From assembly GCA_902728285.1 (NCBI GenBank), contig CACVBU010000050.1, positions 2,876,919 through 2,940,918 of the forward strand: a DNA stretch of 64,000 nt, written 5' to 3'. The first letter of the stretch is position 1. Each line of letters opens with the position of its first letter. The stretch is from Clytia hemisphaerica. Lineage: Eukaryota; Cnidaria; Hydrozoa; Leptothecata; Clytiidae. Made by a program: the position numbers and the translations under genes. Under the pieces are notes generated by a model. The model saw only the letters and a program-made list of their open reading frames with translations. It did not search any database and had not been told where the DNA came from. Positions 43,882 to 54,839 of the stretch are shown here, in pieces.

Positions 43882-44149
43882 CCTTCACTTCAAGATAGCC
43901 TTCCGGGCCAACCTTCACTTCAAGATAGGCCACCATAGAATGAACTTCCTTTTATAGGATGAACCATATTCTTGTGGCTTTCAACCTTGCACTCCATCGC
44001 AGAGGCTAATCAATTTTAATGACTTTTTCTACTAATGACCAAGTTAAAATTTTTAAATTTTTTATATTTGAGTATTAAAAAAGGCATGCATTCAAATAAT
44101 AATAGATTTTATCGATTAGTAACTTCTGGCCAAGATGTAGTAAGGTGCT

Positions 44150-44440
44150 GTCTGAGTCTGTGGTGTAGTGGTCATTGACTTTGCTTTGGTTGCTGCATAC
44201 AGGCGAGTAGTGAGGTTCGATTCCCACTTGCAGCGGTTCACTTGGCAAGTGAACAAACCTACGAACGGGTCAACCCATGCCATGTGAGGATAATTGGGTA
44301 TAGTTGATTTATAATTGGTTTATTTTAGAACAACCCTCCTGACGTCCATAACAGCAGAACAGCAAAATTCAGTATTACCACTCACTGGCACTATACCCCC
44401 GGGTGTGGCTGCTGGCATGGACAGTATAAAAGTCACTTAC
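44150..44440 (+). repeat. tRNA-derived SINE with internal pol III promoter
   Basis: TGGTGTAGTGGTCATTG (44161-44177) matches an A box, and GAGGTTCGATTCCC (44212-44225) contains a perfect B box, spaced as in a tRNA gene. The flanking bases do not form a convincing acceptor stem, and a non-tRNA body follows to about 44440, so a SINE is more likely than a functional tRNA gene. Nothing else is recognised from 44440 to 44855. Confidence 0.65.
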
Positions 44441-44855
44441 TGCCGATGTTCATTTTAAATTATTGCCTTTACCAATCTTCAGCTTTCTTCAGTACAAACA
44501 CCCAAACCTTTCACATCAGCCCTCACTTCAACCTTCACGTCCAGTATTTTAGCTTGGTGCAGCAGGCGCAGCCATTAAAATTTTTATTTACCTTTTCCTT
44601 TTATTTACACACAACAATTGATTCCGGCTTCTCTTTTTACACATCAAATGGTGTCTTTCGGTTTGTACCTACGCTACGATAGCAGAGGAGCGCCCGCCTG
44701 ATTTCCAACCTTTCTCAGCTGCCATTCCTAAAAATCGAGTTTGGAAATACAAATAGGACGGGTGACAAGTAGACTAATTAAATAATGTAAACACTAATTA
44801 AATATCCAGCGCGCGTGAGAGAAAAGGAAAATAACCGACTGCAATCGTCTATGGA

Positions 44856-45484
44856 ACCTCTAATGAGCGGACACCATCGGGGAAAGGGGTTAGTGTCCGC
44901 TCATTAGAAGTGTCTGCCTTTTAGAAACTTTTGTTCTCGGAGCTCCAATCTTGAAATTAGGCCATCCCCAGGATGTCGGAAATACTAAATTGGGGTCTAA
45001 AGTACTTATCTGCAGACACAAGGCCATAGAACAACAAGAGAAAGGTTATTAAAACGCAACAATTTAGTTTTTAACAAATAAAAGAAAATCTAGAAATATA
45101 ACACCAAAATTGAAAATGCAATTCCTTGAATTCCTTGAATTCCTTGAAAACTGCATATCTGTAGAAGTAATTTAAATAATAATACTAATAAGTGCTTGAA
45201 ATAAAAATATCTAAAACAATTTTTTTCAATTTTGGACGTCTGTGACCCGTTTGATATGTCCGCCAATTGGAGAGCTAAAATAGGGGTTTTGGCCATTTCG
45301 TGCGAAAAGATTTGTCCGCTAATCAGAAATCCGCTGAGTGTCCGCCTTTTAGAAACTTTTTTAAAGAGGGGGAACTCGATCAGCCAACACCAGGGTATTC
45401 TCTGGCGTCCATCAGTAGTGTAAATAAAGCCTGGGATACATGGACACGAGGTCGGAGTGTCCGTTGATTAGAGGTTTTACTGGT
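44856..45484. mobile_element. pogo/Tigger-like MITE
   Basis: The right end inverted reads CAGTAAAACCTCTAATCAACG. The left end reads ACCTCTAATGAGCGGACAC, giving a 19-bp inverted repeat of the kind seen in pogo-like Tc1/mariner elements. Internally, TGTCCGC..TTTTAGAAACTTTT words recur at 44910 and 45340. Directly at the left end, CTAATGAGCGGACAC and its exact inverse (44864-44907) form a hairpin. No transposase. The outermost left bases are diverged. Confidence 0.65.
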
Positions 45485-46580
45485 AGAAGCTCTTCCAACA
45501 CTGTCAAAATGTATAGGCAACATAATATTATAATCTTGAATCGAAATGTCATAACAATGCTCAATGCTCATGCTGATTGATAAAGAAAACGCGATTGGAT
45601 TTCTTTCCCCATTGCAAAAAAACATTGCATTCAGATGATAACGGACGGACCGTAAAAAATATATAACAATAACGTAGACGGTTCGAACAAGACAATTCCA
45701 AAAATGATCAATACAGAAATGACATTCTCTACCGTGAAAAGCACAGGTCGAAATCATATATCGACGCTGTGCCGTCCAATCCAATTAACGCAGAGAAAAG
45801 TAACCATGACGACCATCCAAGACCATCCAAGATCTTGGATGATATTTTTATTCCCGTCGTTGAAAGCACAACTCAAAAATATCATCAATGCTTTTAAAAA
45901 AGTCAGTGATAGAGAATCATAACATAAAGTCTGGCCTATCATTTCGATTCAATTAATATGACATTTCTACAACTAAAAGTTTAGTAATTTATTTGGGGAT
46001 CAAGTAGAAGATTTCTTTTGAAAGAAACTTATTTCAATTACACTTGGAGGTTTTGGGGAATTCGTAAATAGTAAACTGCATATTGATACAGTCTGCTAGA
46101 CATTAAAATGGTTATATCTGTTCTTCATCTTTCACTTTTTCTACAGTGATTAGATTGATAATAAAATTTCTATTATTGGTCTTCAGAGGTTGAAATATTC
46201 TTAACCTCTCTATTTATCCTTTAAGGGATTTTCATGGAAATTGTGCTTTTCATTTAGACGGCGTAGCAAAATTTGTATAGAAAGATCTCGGAAAATGGGT
46301 ATTTAAAATATGGCTTTAAATCAAGTTTAAATCATTTTGGCTTGACCGCTCTCCACCATTATCTAGCGATGTGGGGCGCTCTAAATTATCCGCAAATTAT
46401 CATCCTGTCTCGTCGGGATACTGGAAATCCTCGAAGTAGTAGCGTGAAGGGTCGACCAAAACTGGCAATTTTATAAAATTTAGTTTTTAGCGCCTCGTTT
46501 TAAAAGGAAATATCTTAGTAAAGATTTTGCTGAACACAAAATTAGTAATCAGAGGTGCCTTGCTTTTTGTCTTTTGCCCC
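45485..46580. other. Unassigned spacer
   Basis: Several short overlapping frames on both strands (45380-45942), none recognised. GACCATCCAAGACCATCCAAG is a small direct repeat near 45810. I see no supportable gene. Confidence 0.35.
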
Positions 46581-46589
46581 CTCCCCAAC

Positions 46590-47450
46590 ACGAGGGGGTG
46601 ATTTTTGATATTTCAAAGGCAGTTGATCGAGTCTAGTATAAGGATTTAATTTATAAACTCAAATTCTACGGGGTATCTGGTCCCTTACTCTCCATTTTGA
46701 GAAATTTCTGTCAGGTAGGTATCAGAGGGTTGTTTTAAATGGAAAGACCTTCGAGTGTAAATAAATCAAGGCAGGAGTTCCTCAAGGTTCGATTCTTGGT
46801 CCCCTCTTTTTCTAATCTACATCAGCGACCTGTCCAAAGAATCTTGAGACCAAGCCTAAAATCTTCGCTGATGACACATCTTTATTTTCATTAGTGATTG
46901 ACCAACTTTTCAGTAGTGACGAATTAAACAGAGATCTTGGCAAGAATAAGTGAGTCAATGGAAGATATGTATTTTAATCCTGATTCTACTAAACAAGCTG
47001 TGGAAGTTTACTTTTCCAAAAGTAAATGCTGCTGTTTTATCTTTCAATACTGACATAAGAACTAGTGAATGTCAGAAGCATTTGGGTCTTACTTTGGATT
47101 CTAAACTCTTATTCAGTCATCATTTAGACGAAAAGATAAATAAGGCCAAAAAAGGGATTAGCCTCATTAACAGACTTCGCAAACATGTACCAAGAAAATC
47201 TCTGCTTATTTTATATAAATCTTCGACTTTTGTGCGTAAGCTTGAATCTATCCAATATAATGCCTGCCTTGCTATAACAAGCTGCTTTCGTGGAACATTC
47301 CAAGAAAAACTTTATTCTGAACTTGGTCTCGAGAGTCTTGCTGGTCGTCGATTTAGTAGAAGTATGATTTTCTTCTACAAAATTTTAAACAATTTAACCC
47401 CCTTTATTTATGTAACTACTTACCACCAAGACTTGTGGTAATCTAAGAAC
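46590..47450 (+). pseudogene. LINE reverse transcriptase remnant
   Basis: In shifting frames: FDISKAVDRV (motif A, about 46600), LKFYGVSGPLL, VVLNGKTFECK, AGVPQGSILGPL (motif B, about 46775), a FADDTSLF motif C at about 46865, then KHLGLTLDSKLLFSHHL, INRLRKHVPRKSLLILYKS (47100s) and RKLESIQYNACLAIT to LLNNLTPF. At least four frameshifts and two stops are present. The order and motifs are those of CR1/Jockey-group ORF2. It is 5'-truncated inside the RT. Confidence 0.8.
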
Positions 47451-47544
47451 AGGAAATCCTATTTATCCACTTAATATTTGAACTTAGCGTTTCCGAAATT
47501 CTTTTCATCCATATTGGATAACACAGTGGAATTTTCTGGATGGT

Positions 47545-47660
47545 TGCGGGAGACTTAATTTCGCGGATTTCGCGAATTTGGGTGTCATCCGCGAAATTAA
47601 TTCCTAATCGATATTTGAAAAGGTCTTATCCGCGAAATAATTTTGACAGAAACTCGAAAA
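47545..47660. repeat. TTCGCGGATTTCGCGAATTT dispersed repeat
   Basis: It shares several 15-20 base words with 34985-35110, including a TTTGGGTGTCATCCGCGAAA word and CTTATCCGCGAAATAAT. From 47660 to 49000 there is AT-rich sequence with a GTACGTACGTAC-like word at 48110 and no recognised gene. Confidence 0.55.
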
Positions 47661-48999
47661 ATGACAATATCTACTTTTAAAATTCTTACTGCTAAGAAGT
47701 GCTAATACACTCTTTTTATAAGCATAACGTTTATAAGTATACTTAGGCTCAAATTCGGTAAAAAAAAAGCATAATACTAAGCATACTTCCAGCTGAAATG
47801 CAAAAAAAATCGTGCAACTTTTATAAAACGCTGACCTTCTCAAGGTTACTTTTAAAGGGGGCCACATAGTACGGGGGAGTCTTCTCAAAAGCGTATGCTT
47901 GCGTGCAGGGGCAGGGAAGGGGTCAAAGGAAAATGTACGTACGCAGAGAAAATTTTTTCATAGCCCTTTTTTGCTCGTTTTTTTGTCGATTTTTACGCTT
48001 CTTATACGCATCAAGGAAAAAAAAAGTTTCCTAATAATCATTTATGAAATAAAGGTCTGAACCAAACGATTTGAGTTTTTAAATTTTCTTCAACCGAGGA
48101 GGGGGGATGTGGATACGTACGTACTATGTGGACGGCCCCAAGCTGTTTGAGCTTTCTTAGACAAAAGATTTTCGCCTGCAGCGCCAAATTACAAAGAATT
48201 CCTTCATTCTTTGAGCCGAATCAATGTTCCGACTTAAAATTTCGAAATATTCATGAACCCAAAAAAATCACAAATCGAAGTCCAGAGTATAATGCGTATT
48301 TCGACAATCGACATGCGTAATTTTGGGGTAAAAAGGCACAGAATCGTGAAAATATTGTCTTAGAACTTTTCGCAGCCAGTTCGAGTGCTATATTTTGTAC
48401 CATGACTTTGACAAGGTCAAGGCGTGCAATGAGCCAGGCCTGGATGAGATTTTTTTTCTCCCATTTACGCGAAATAGCGCGGTTGTCAATTATGACGTCA
48501 TAAAAATTGGTAAAAGAATCTCTCAAAAACAGTTCACCCAATCTATAATTCAAAATATTGACCAAAGATGCGGTATCAAGTGTATATTAATTGTACTTAA
48601 TTTTTTTCACAAAAACGAATATTCACACGATATCGAATTTGTTGTCTTTCCCAGGAAAAAATCCAAATCCCTATTTGCAGGAGGCAGTTGCACAGAAAAA
48701 AAAAACACAAAAAGCGTGATACAACTAACTTGAGAAAGTAGTTGTATTGGGTAGGAGGGCAAGTTATTATTTTTTTCAAAAAAACTTTCCAAGCTCGACC
48801 ACAATGATGCTCCAAAGCAACCAGTTGGGTCCTACGTTGTCGGCGAACCAATGTCATTATCCTCTCCTATGGGGCTTTAGCGTGAGTGGCTACAAATACT
48901 CCATATCCAAATATCAGTTAGATAATCTAGAGAAAGGCTAGTAGGCTTGTAGTTACATGTACGGCTCATAATCTCGTTTCCAGCGTATTATCCCGGGGT

Positions 49000-50360
49000 G
49001 GGGGGTACTTAGGCAAATGGAGGGTACGGTATGGGCCGCCCTTAAGGGTACCTTTTTTGGACTTCCAAAGTCCCGCTAAGGGTCGGAAAAATCAGAAAAT
49101 CAAATTTCAGTCGCACAAAGGGTGGAAAAATAGGAAAATTTCAACTTTTTACCCCCTGAAAGATCGAAATTTGGTCAAAATTGGTCAAATTCGTCCCGCT
49201 AAGTGTCGTAAAATTCCCAAAACTTCCCTTAGTTTTCTCTTTTTTATCTGAAAAAGCTAATTAAAATTCAGAAAACGCGTGTCAAACTAAAAATCAAAAA
49301 CATTCAAACTGAGCGAGAAATCATTTTCACCAACTTAACGCAACAAGGACAAAAGTTGAACCAACAAAACAAAACAGCGACAAACCTAAAACCAACAACA
49401 ATAACAAAATAAAAACAAAGAACCAAAAAGTAACAACCCACAAATAAATAATCTTACAATAGACAAACAATCAATATAAATCTACAAATTTAGCGGAGAG
49501 AAAACCGGTAAGTGAATTTAAAGAAAGTTGAGAAATAAATGGAAAGCGGATAGATGAAGACCAAAGTCTGGCATCAGGTGTGGCCATGAGTAAGCTTGCC
49601 CTGCTACTCTAGAGTCACCCGTCATCTAACGAAAGGTTAGAAAGTGTTGCAATCACAATCTAGAAAAGAAAAGATTTAGAAAGGAAGACGCATAATCGAA
49701 AAGTTTGAAAAGTTGGCCCAGAGCCCGGTTCGGCGTGCCGTATCCGAGTGGCCGTACGGAAGAAAAAGAAAAGGAAATGAGGACTTCAAACAAAAAACAC
49801 ACAAATTTATATCAATACGCGTGAACTTCTTTAAACAAATTTTTTACTAATGAGAGTTGCTAATTCACATATCCTGCAAACAAGTGGAGCGCTACCAACC
49901 ACTAGACTTTCTAATAAGTTCAAACGAGACATTCACAATTTTCAAACTAAAAATGTTAAAATAAAACTACAAATCCGATAAATGTTTTAGATGATGATAA
50001 TAATTAAATAAAACTAGAGAAGACTTTCTAAGAATAATGTTATATTGCTAGCAAGGGAATGGAATACCTGCTGGCGTCCATATATTTTTTTCAATGTCTT
50101 TTGTAAACGAAAGACTTTTCCGCCTTGTTTCAAAGCACGGTCCATTAAAACTCTACCCGCCAAGCTGAAATTTTCCAAAGATGAACTAACCCGTGCTATC
50201 CGGATGATTTCAGCACCAAAACAAGAGTAAAACATGGTTGAAGGCAAATTACTAGTGCAAAAAGGAAGACGTACCAGTTTAGTCCCAGTAAGGGTCCAAA
50301 GTTCGAAAGTCGGGCGGCACCCCCCGTCAGCTCGCAACCCTCGTACCCCCCGGCGTATTA
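49000..50360. repeat. GGTACTTAGG-family repeat, copy 3, split by a Penelope fragment
   Basis: The left half (49000-49243: GGGGGGTACTTAGGCAAATG, then CCGCCCTTAAGGGTACC) and right half (50279-50360: AGTCCCAGTAAGGGTCC, AAAGTTCGAAAGTC, GTACCCCCCGG) together match the uninterrupted copy at 58556-58855. The break falls in a TTTTTT tract. The 1,035 bp between is the Penelope-like fragment plus its downstream sequence. The family has GC-rich ends and an AT-rich body with AAGGGTCGGAAAA units. Confidence 0.65.
50014..50278 (-). pseudogene. Penelope-like RT C-terminal fragment
   Basis: The minus-strand frame carries LPFCTSNLPSTMFYSCFGAE, IIRIARVSSSLENF and LKKIYGRQQVF, the C-terminal block of Penelope-like RTs just after the catalytic core. 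It begins abruptly at the junction with the GC-rich repeat at 50278 (5' truncation during insertion). Downstream on the minus strand (49244-50013) there is no GIY-YIG domain, but a tRNA-like/SINE-like motif lies at about 49705-49745. It is a different copy from those at 12-15.7 kb and 28.6-29.9 kb. Confidence 0.75.
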
Positions 50361-50681
50361 TCAGCTTTTCGATGTTCACTTGATACTACCGTGGCATTAT
50401 TTGATTTCTAAACGCGTATAGTCGGGTCTGGACTACGCACTAAGAAAGGCCATAAAGAGTTCTGATGGATTGACTTTGTTCAGACGAAGAAGCCGCCGTC
50501 ACCCTTCAATTCATCTTGCCGACTTAGACTTCGCAGACGATATTGCCCTAATTGACGAAAGCATCAAAGAGGCAGAGCGTGTTCACCACAAAGTTGAATT
50601 AGCAACACAATCTATTGGCTTGTTTTTGAATATACAAAAAACCAAATACAGAAGCAGCCACCGACCTAAAATTTGCAAATA

Positions 50682-51364
50682 TCTGTTCTGATTTGCCAGC
50701 TGGAAGGATTTCCACGAAATTAAGAACAGTTCCTCGTTTTCCAGGCGAGAAATTTTTACTTCAGAACAGTTATATTTTTCCAGCTAGGAGGTAAAAAAAC
50801 TTTCAGAACAGATACGAAATTACCAGGCGACTGATTTTACGCGAGTTAACTGTTCTTATCTACCAGGGCTGACAAAATCTTATAAGAACAGATCGCTAAA
50901 TTCCAGCTTGACATTGAAGGACTTTTAAGAACAGAAACTTAATTTCCGGCTAACAGTTCGAACAGATCCACAATTTCCAGATGTTTTGTAGAACAGAAGG
51001 AGAATTTTCAGCTGCCACTCCAGGCAACCACATTCAGGACTTTTTTTAAACTCCCTCAGAACAGATATGAAATTCTTAGACACATTATTTATAAATATAA
51101 GATATCAGACTATTTTTTCATAAGAACAGATCATATTTTTCCAGCTGGTACCAATCTTCAGTAGAACAGATCATATTTTTCCAGCTGGTCCCAATCTTCA
51201 GTAGAACAGACCATATTTTTCCAGCTGGTCCCAATCTTCAGTAGAACAGACCACTTTTTTCCAGCAGACTTTTTTCTTTAGTTCGGTAAGAACAGACCGC
51301 CATATCCAGGTGAAACGTGCCTTCAGAACAGATATTTTGAAGTCCTCCTTCGGTGGATGCTTTC
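50682..51364. repeat. Inserted array of AGAACAG-N10/11-CCAG motifs, about 40-bp period
   Basis: AGAACAG (or GAACAG) starts at 50723, 50763, 50805, 50885, 50928, 50960, 50990, 51058, 51123, 51163, 51203, 51243, 51289 and 51325, with an inverted copy at about 50850 and another at the very start. CCAG (or CCGG/TCAG) follows 17-18 bases later in almost all units. The four units at 51123-51262 are near-identical 40-mers; elsewhere only the two half-motifs are kept and the linker is variable. The block is bounded by gcaaata (50675-50681 and 51365-51371), and the LINE RT frame resumes exactly after it, so the array was inserted as one piece. Confidence 0.85.
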
Positions 51365-51593
51365 GCAAATACTTGCATATCAACTCAACAAGCAACCAAA
51401 GCTTCAAAACCATCGATGGATCAGAACTTGAAAAGGTCCAAGACTTCAAATACCTCGGCTCGTACTCCGAAACATCTACTGAAGTCAATACGAGAATGGC
51501 ACAAGCTTGGTCTGCTCTCAACAGGCTTGATACATGCTGGAAGTCGAAAATCTCTGCTAAAACAAAACTAAAGATCTTTGATGCGACAATCAT

Positions 51594-53238
51594 CAGTGGC
51601 GTAGCCAGGATTTTCAAGGGGTGTCGCAAATTTCAATTTTCAAATGGGCGGTTAGAGGGCGGTTGTTAATTTCATTAGGGCGGTGTTAAAATATAACGCC
51701 CAAATACTTCCAAACAACCGGGGGACGTTATGGGCTGCAGATCCCAATACCTGTGAACCTCAAACACAGGCCACGTTGCACGTGGTTAACCGGCAACTCA
51801 CCATTAGACGAGTTTACCATTTGTTGCATGGGTGGCAGAGCCACACATTGGATCGAAAATATACAAAGAGTGAGTGTCTCGTTCGTAATAATAGCTTGTG
51901 GTTTCTAAAAGAATGATATTGCCCTTTGGGAAATTCCTTTTGTCCTAGGGAAATTCCCGGATAAACAAACTCTCCGTCTTACAGTTTATGCGCTCCTTTT
52001 GTAAAATATAAAATGAAATTCTATTGTAAAGTGTGCCGATGGAGAGTGAAGGAAAAATTTATTAATTTTTTTCAAAAAGTTATGTTATGTTCGTGTTATA
52101 TAGAAAAGTCAACAAGAGAGAAATTCGTTTCTTGAGTGATAATTTTGTGATTTGACATAAAAGTATTTTGTATGATTTTTACAAAGCTCATCATAAAAAT
52201 AACCTTCAACAAAATAAATAAAAATTACTTTAGACTAGCAGGCTAAAATACCGTATACAAAACAATGTAATCAATCCCCCCCAAAAAAAAAACATTTTCT
52301 TGAGTCTTGATCTCGTATAGCTGTCACTGAAAATAAGCACCGACAATTTTATGTTCTTCGAAAACGAAAGATGTCATTGTCTGTAAAGTCTCAAATTCAT
52401 AAAACAACAAGAAACCACAACCAGTCAAAAACCAATAACTGTCTATCATCTATCCATTACAGTATAATACAATACCATGTCATGCAATCCAATCAGAATG
52501 CCACATACGATAGTCAATGTTCATCATCACAAATCTTTACTTTATTATTTGCCATTCTGGAAACAAGCAACTTTTGCTGTCTTTACGACGAATAGCATTC
52601 TTTTTTCTTCATCAGTACAATTCTTCCTTTTTCTGATACAGTATTCCAAATATATCTCTCGGCTCTCTCATGGTAATAGTCTCACATCATAATATAATCG
52701 AAGAAAGATCTTGCATTCAATGAGTCCCCTCCTCTGCAGCCTACCTCCTCTTCTACTCGTTTTCTGATAAAATAATTATAATTTACGGTCACCGACGAGA
52801 CCTCTTTTGTTCTGCTAATAATTTAACAAAGAGGATAACAATAAATATTAAAGTCGGTAGCCGTGTCATTGTTTTTGTGCAGACGATGAAGGCCAAAGTG
52901 AAGAAAAATTTCTTATTTTACGGTCCCGGAGCTGTCTTCATTTCTACCGAGCTCTACTAAGCTAAGGAATCGCAATACTGAATTTTGATTCGGTGCCGTA
53001 AATTTATTAAAATCTAAATATCTCCGCCAATTTAAAACATCGCCGCCAATTGAAAACCGCCCATTGAAGGCGACGTGATTTTCTAAAAAAGCCGCACGCC
53101 GCGCGTGTCCGTACGAGCGCTAGTCGCCGCGCGTCGTCCTCTTACCAGCGCTTTTTATTTCTTGTCTTTCAAAAACTTTTGTTTGTCAAAAAAGGGTGCC
53201 GCTGAGTCTTCAGGAGCGACACCCTAGTGACGCCACTG
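51594..53238. mobile_element. hAT-like DNA transposon, non-autonomous, 1.6 kb
   Basis: The left end CAGTGGCGTAGCCAGG and the right end inverted, CAGTGGCGTCACTAGGG, share the first nine bases and a GGTGTCGC word. It is flanked by a perfect 5-bp duplication atcat (51589-51593 and 53239-53243) and interrupts the LINE RT in a way that is repaired by removing it. No transposase frame is seen inside; an AT-rich body is followed by a GC-rich segment (53090-53150, with CGCGCGT and GCCGCGCG). Like the 371-bp MITE it has a CAG end and 5-bp target, so the two may be mobilised by related enzymes. Confidence 0.85.
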
Positions 53239-53661
53239 ATCATGTCGATCCTTTTATATGCATTTGAATCCTGGTCCCTCAATAAATCTCTCGAGAGAAA
53301 AATTGACGGGACCTACACAAGGATGCTGAGAAGGGTGAAAAACATCAATCCCCAATCACATACCACCAACAGAGTCCTCTACGGAGGGCGACCTCCAATC
53401 AGCAAAGTCATTCAAATCCGCCGTCTCCGCCTAGCTGGCCATATCATACGTGGTAACGAACCTGCAACAAAACTTTTGTTCTGGGAACCTGAAAAGCCTA
53501 GACGAAGAGGTCGACCAACCAAGACGATTAAATCACTGATACATGAAGACACTGGGTTGGAAGAGAGGGAACTTATACGGCTGATGCACGACAGAGATAG
53601 ATGGAGGGAACACATCATGTCACCCCAAGTGGATGCCTAAAGTAAGTAAGTAAGTCGGGTC

Positions 53662-53885
53662 AAACATTAGTTCGGGAAAAACTTGGAACTTTACTGAATA
53701 GGGCCGTAAAAAAATGAATATGGCCATGTACGGCAGATTTTTGATGACGTAATGTTAAAAACAAGGTTGTGTACGGCTATTATGTTATATAAGAACATTA
53801 TATTATATGTTGTATAACATTATATTATGTTATGTATAATTATGTTATATAATATGTATAATACACACTAATACATAATTTGAAA
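53662..53885. other. AT-rich microsatellite
   Basis: Repeated TATATTATATGTT / ATAATTATGTTATATA words at 53790-53875. No coding content. Confidence 0.6.
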
Positions 53886-54356
53886 TTTATCTCAGGATAA
53901 AGTTTTCTTGAGACAAAATTATCTCGAGATAAACTTATCCTGAGATAAACTTATCCTGAGATGAACTTAACTTAAGATAAACTTATCTTGAGATAAACTT
54001 AACTTAAGATAAACTTATCCTGAGATGAACTTATCTCGAGATAAATTATCCGGATATAAATTATCTCAAGATAAATCAACCCGATAAATTATAGTAGATA
54101 AATCAAGATAAATCATCTTGAGATAAATATAAATTATCTCGAGATAAATCATCCCGAGATAAATATAAATTATCTCGAGATAAATTTTCCCGAGAAAGAT
54201 ATGAATTATCGCGAGATAAATGATCCCGGTATAAATTATCCAAAGATAAATTATCTCAAGGTAAATTATCCCAAGATAAATTATCTTGAGAATGAAATGA
54301 ATGAAATAAGATTATCTCGAGATAAAATTTTCCTGACATTACTTATCTCGAGATTT
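53886..54356. repeat. Array of TTATCTCGAGATAA palindromes
   Basis: Around 25 copies, perfect or near-perfect, of the 14-base palindrome TTATCTCGAGATAA (variants with CTTGAG, CCTGAG, CCCGAG, CAGGAT centres) at 15- to 22-base spacing over 470 bp. The TTATC...GATAA arms are better conserved than the central bases. Each unit carries two GATAA words. Confidence 0.85.
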
Positions 54357-54399
54357 TTCTTTTTTGAACATTGGAGATAACTTGATTATTATCTGCTAT

Positions 54400-54766
54400 T
54401 AAACTGATGGCACTAACAAGCTTCCGTAGAACTGATTGTCCTCCAGTTTTCTATCCAAAGATAGCTTAGACCTCTTCAGAGGCTTTACGATTACATTCTC
54501 ATCATTGAGAGGTTGACAACGCACAGTCACCAGGCTGTAGCTTGTTCAGTGGTTACGGTATGAACCGTTATCGTCGGCCAAAATGTCAGTTCTATGCATA
54601 TTACTCATGTCATTACTCATCATAAAAATGGCATTTTGCTGACAACGAGATGGAACTTTACGGATGTTGTGTTCTGGTATTGGTTCATAGCATATGTTCA
54701 AAATCTCAAGAACTGATAGTGATTTTTTTTCTTGCAAGATATAGAAGGCCATCATGATAGTTAATT
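54400..54766 (-). pseudogene. Candidate coding remnant or terminal exon
   Basis: After a good acceptor (TTTTTATCGTTTTAG, exon from 54766) the minus-strand frame reads ELTIMMAFYILQEKKSLSVL, then CYEPIPEHNIRKVPSRCQQN and DILADDNGSYRNH to TGA at 54546, and continues past that stop in the same frame to about 54400 (RCQPLNDENVIVKPLKRSKL). The acceptor phase fits the last SIM exon at 56235, so it could be its terminal exon. Alternatively it is a transposon-derived frame; the ADDNGS block resembles one I associate with repeated cnidarian genes, from memory only. Confidence 0.35.
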
Positions 54767-54839
54767 CTAAAACGATAAAAAGACGTGTTGACAATAGGAC
54801 AGGCTGATTAACACAAACAGTGTAACACCCCCTTCTCAA

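Larger units (their letters stand above)
50437..53640 (+). pseudogene. RTE-like LINE RT, C-terminal half, in three pieces
   Basis: Piece 1 (50437-50681): DYALRKAI, then the catalytic LDFADDIALID and GLFLNIQKTK. Piece 2 (51372-51593): FKTIDGSELEKVQDFKYLGS, MAQAWSALNRL, KTKLKIFDATI. Piece 3 (53244-53640): SILLYAFESWSL, YTRMLRRV, RRLRLAGHIIRG, RRGRPTKTI, ending RWREHIMS. The pieces run in one frame across both insertions, so the RT part was intact when they arrived. No endonuclease is present because of the 5' truncation. Confidence 0.85.
50429..53653 (+). mobile_element. RTE-like LINE (5'-truncated) with two nested insertions
   Basis: Flanked by an 8-bp duplication gtcgggtc (50421-50428 and 53654-53661) and ending in a short tandem AAGT tail (53640-53655), typical of RTE-type LINEs. 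It starts inside the RT palm. Removing the inserts at 50682-51371 and 51594-53243 leaves one RT C-terminal reading frame. The total retained LINE sequence is about 0.9 kb. Confidence 0.82.

Noticed and set aside
44150-44235. Functional tRNA gene
   Set aside because: A and B boxes are good, but I cannot form a consistent acceptor stem and the element continues into a non-tRNA body, so a SINE fits better.
45380-45942. Overlapping frames on both strands
   Set aside because: No domain, no splice context, and mutual overlap indicates chance openness.
50723-51330. CRISPR-like repeat and spacer array
   Set aside because: The repeated part is two short blocks with a fixed inner gap, spacing is uneven, no cas-type gene exists and the context is an animal genome. 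It is an inserted binding-site-like array.
51198-51629. 143-aa minus-strand frame across the bipartite array
   Set aside because: It is the antisense of the array and LINE RT and only reflects their openness.
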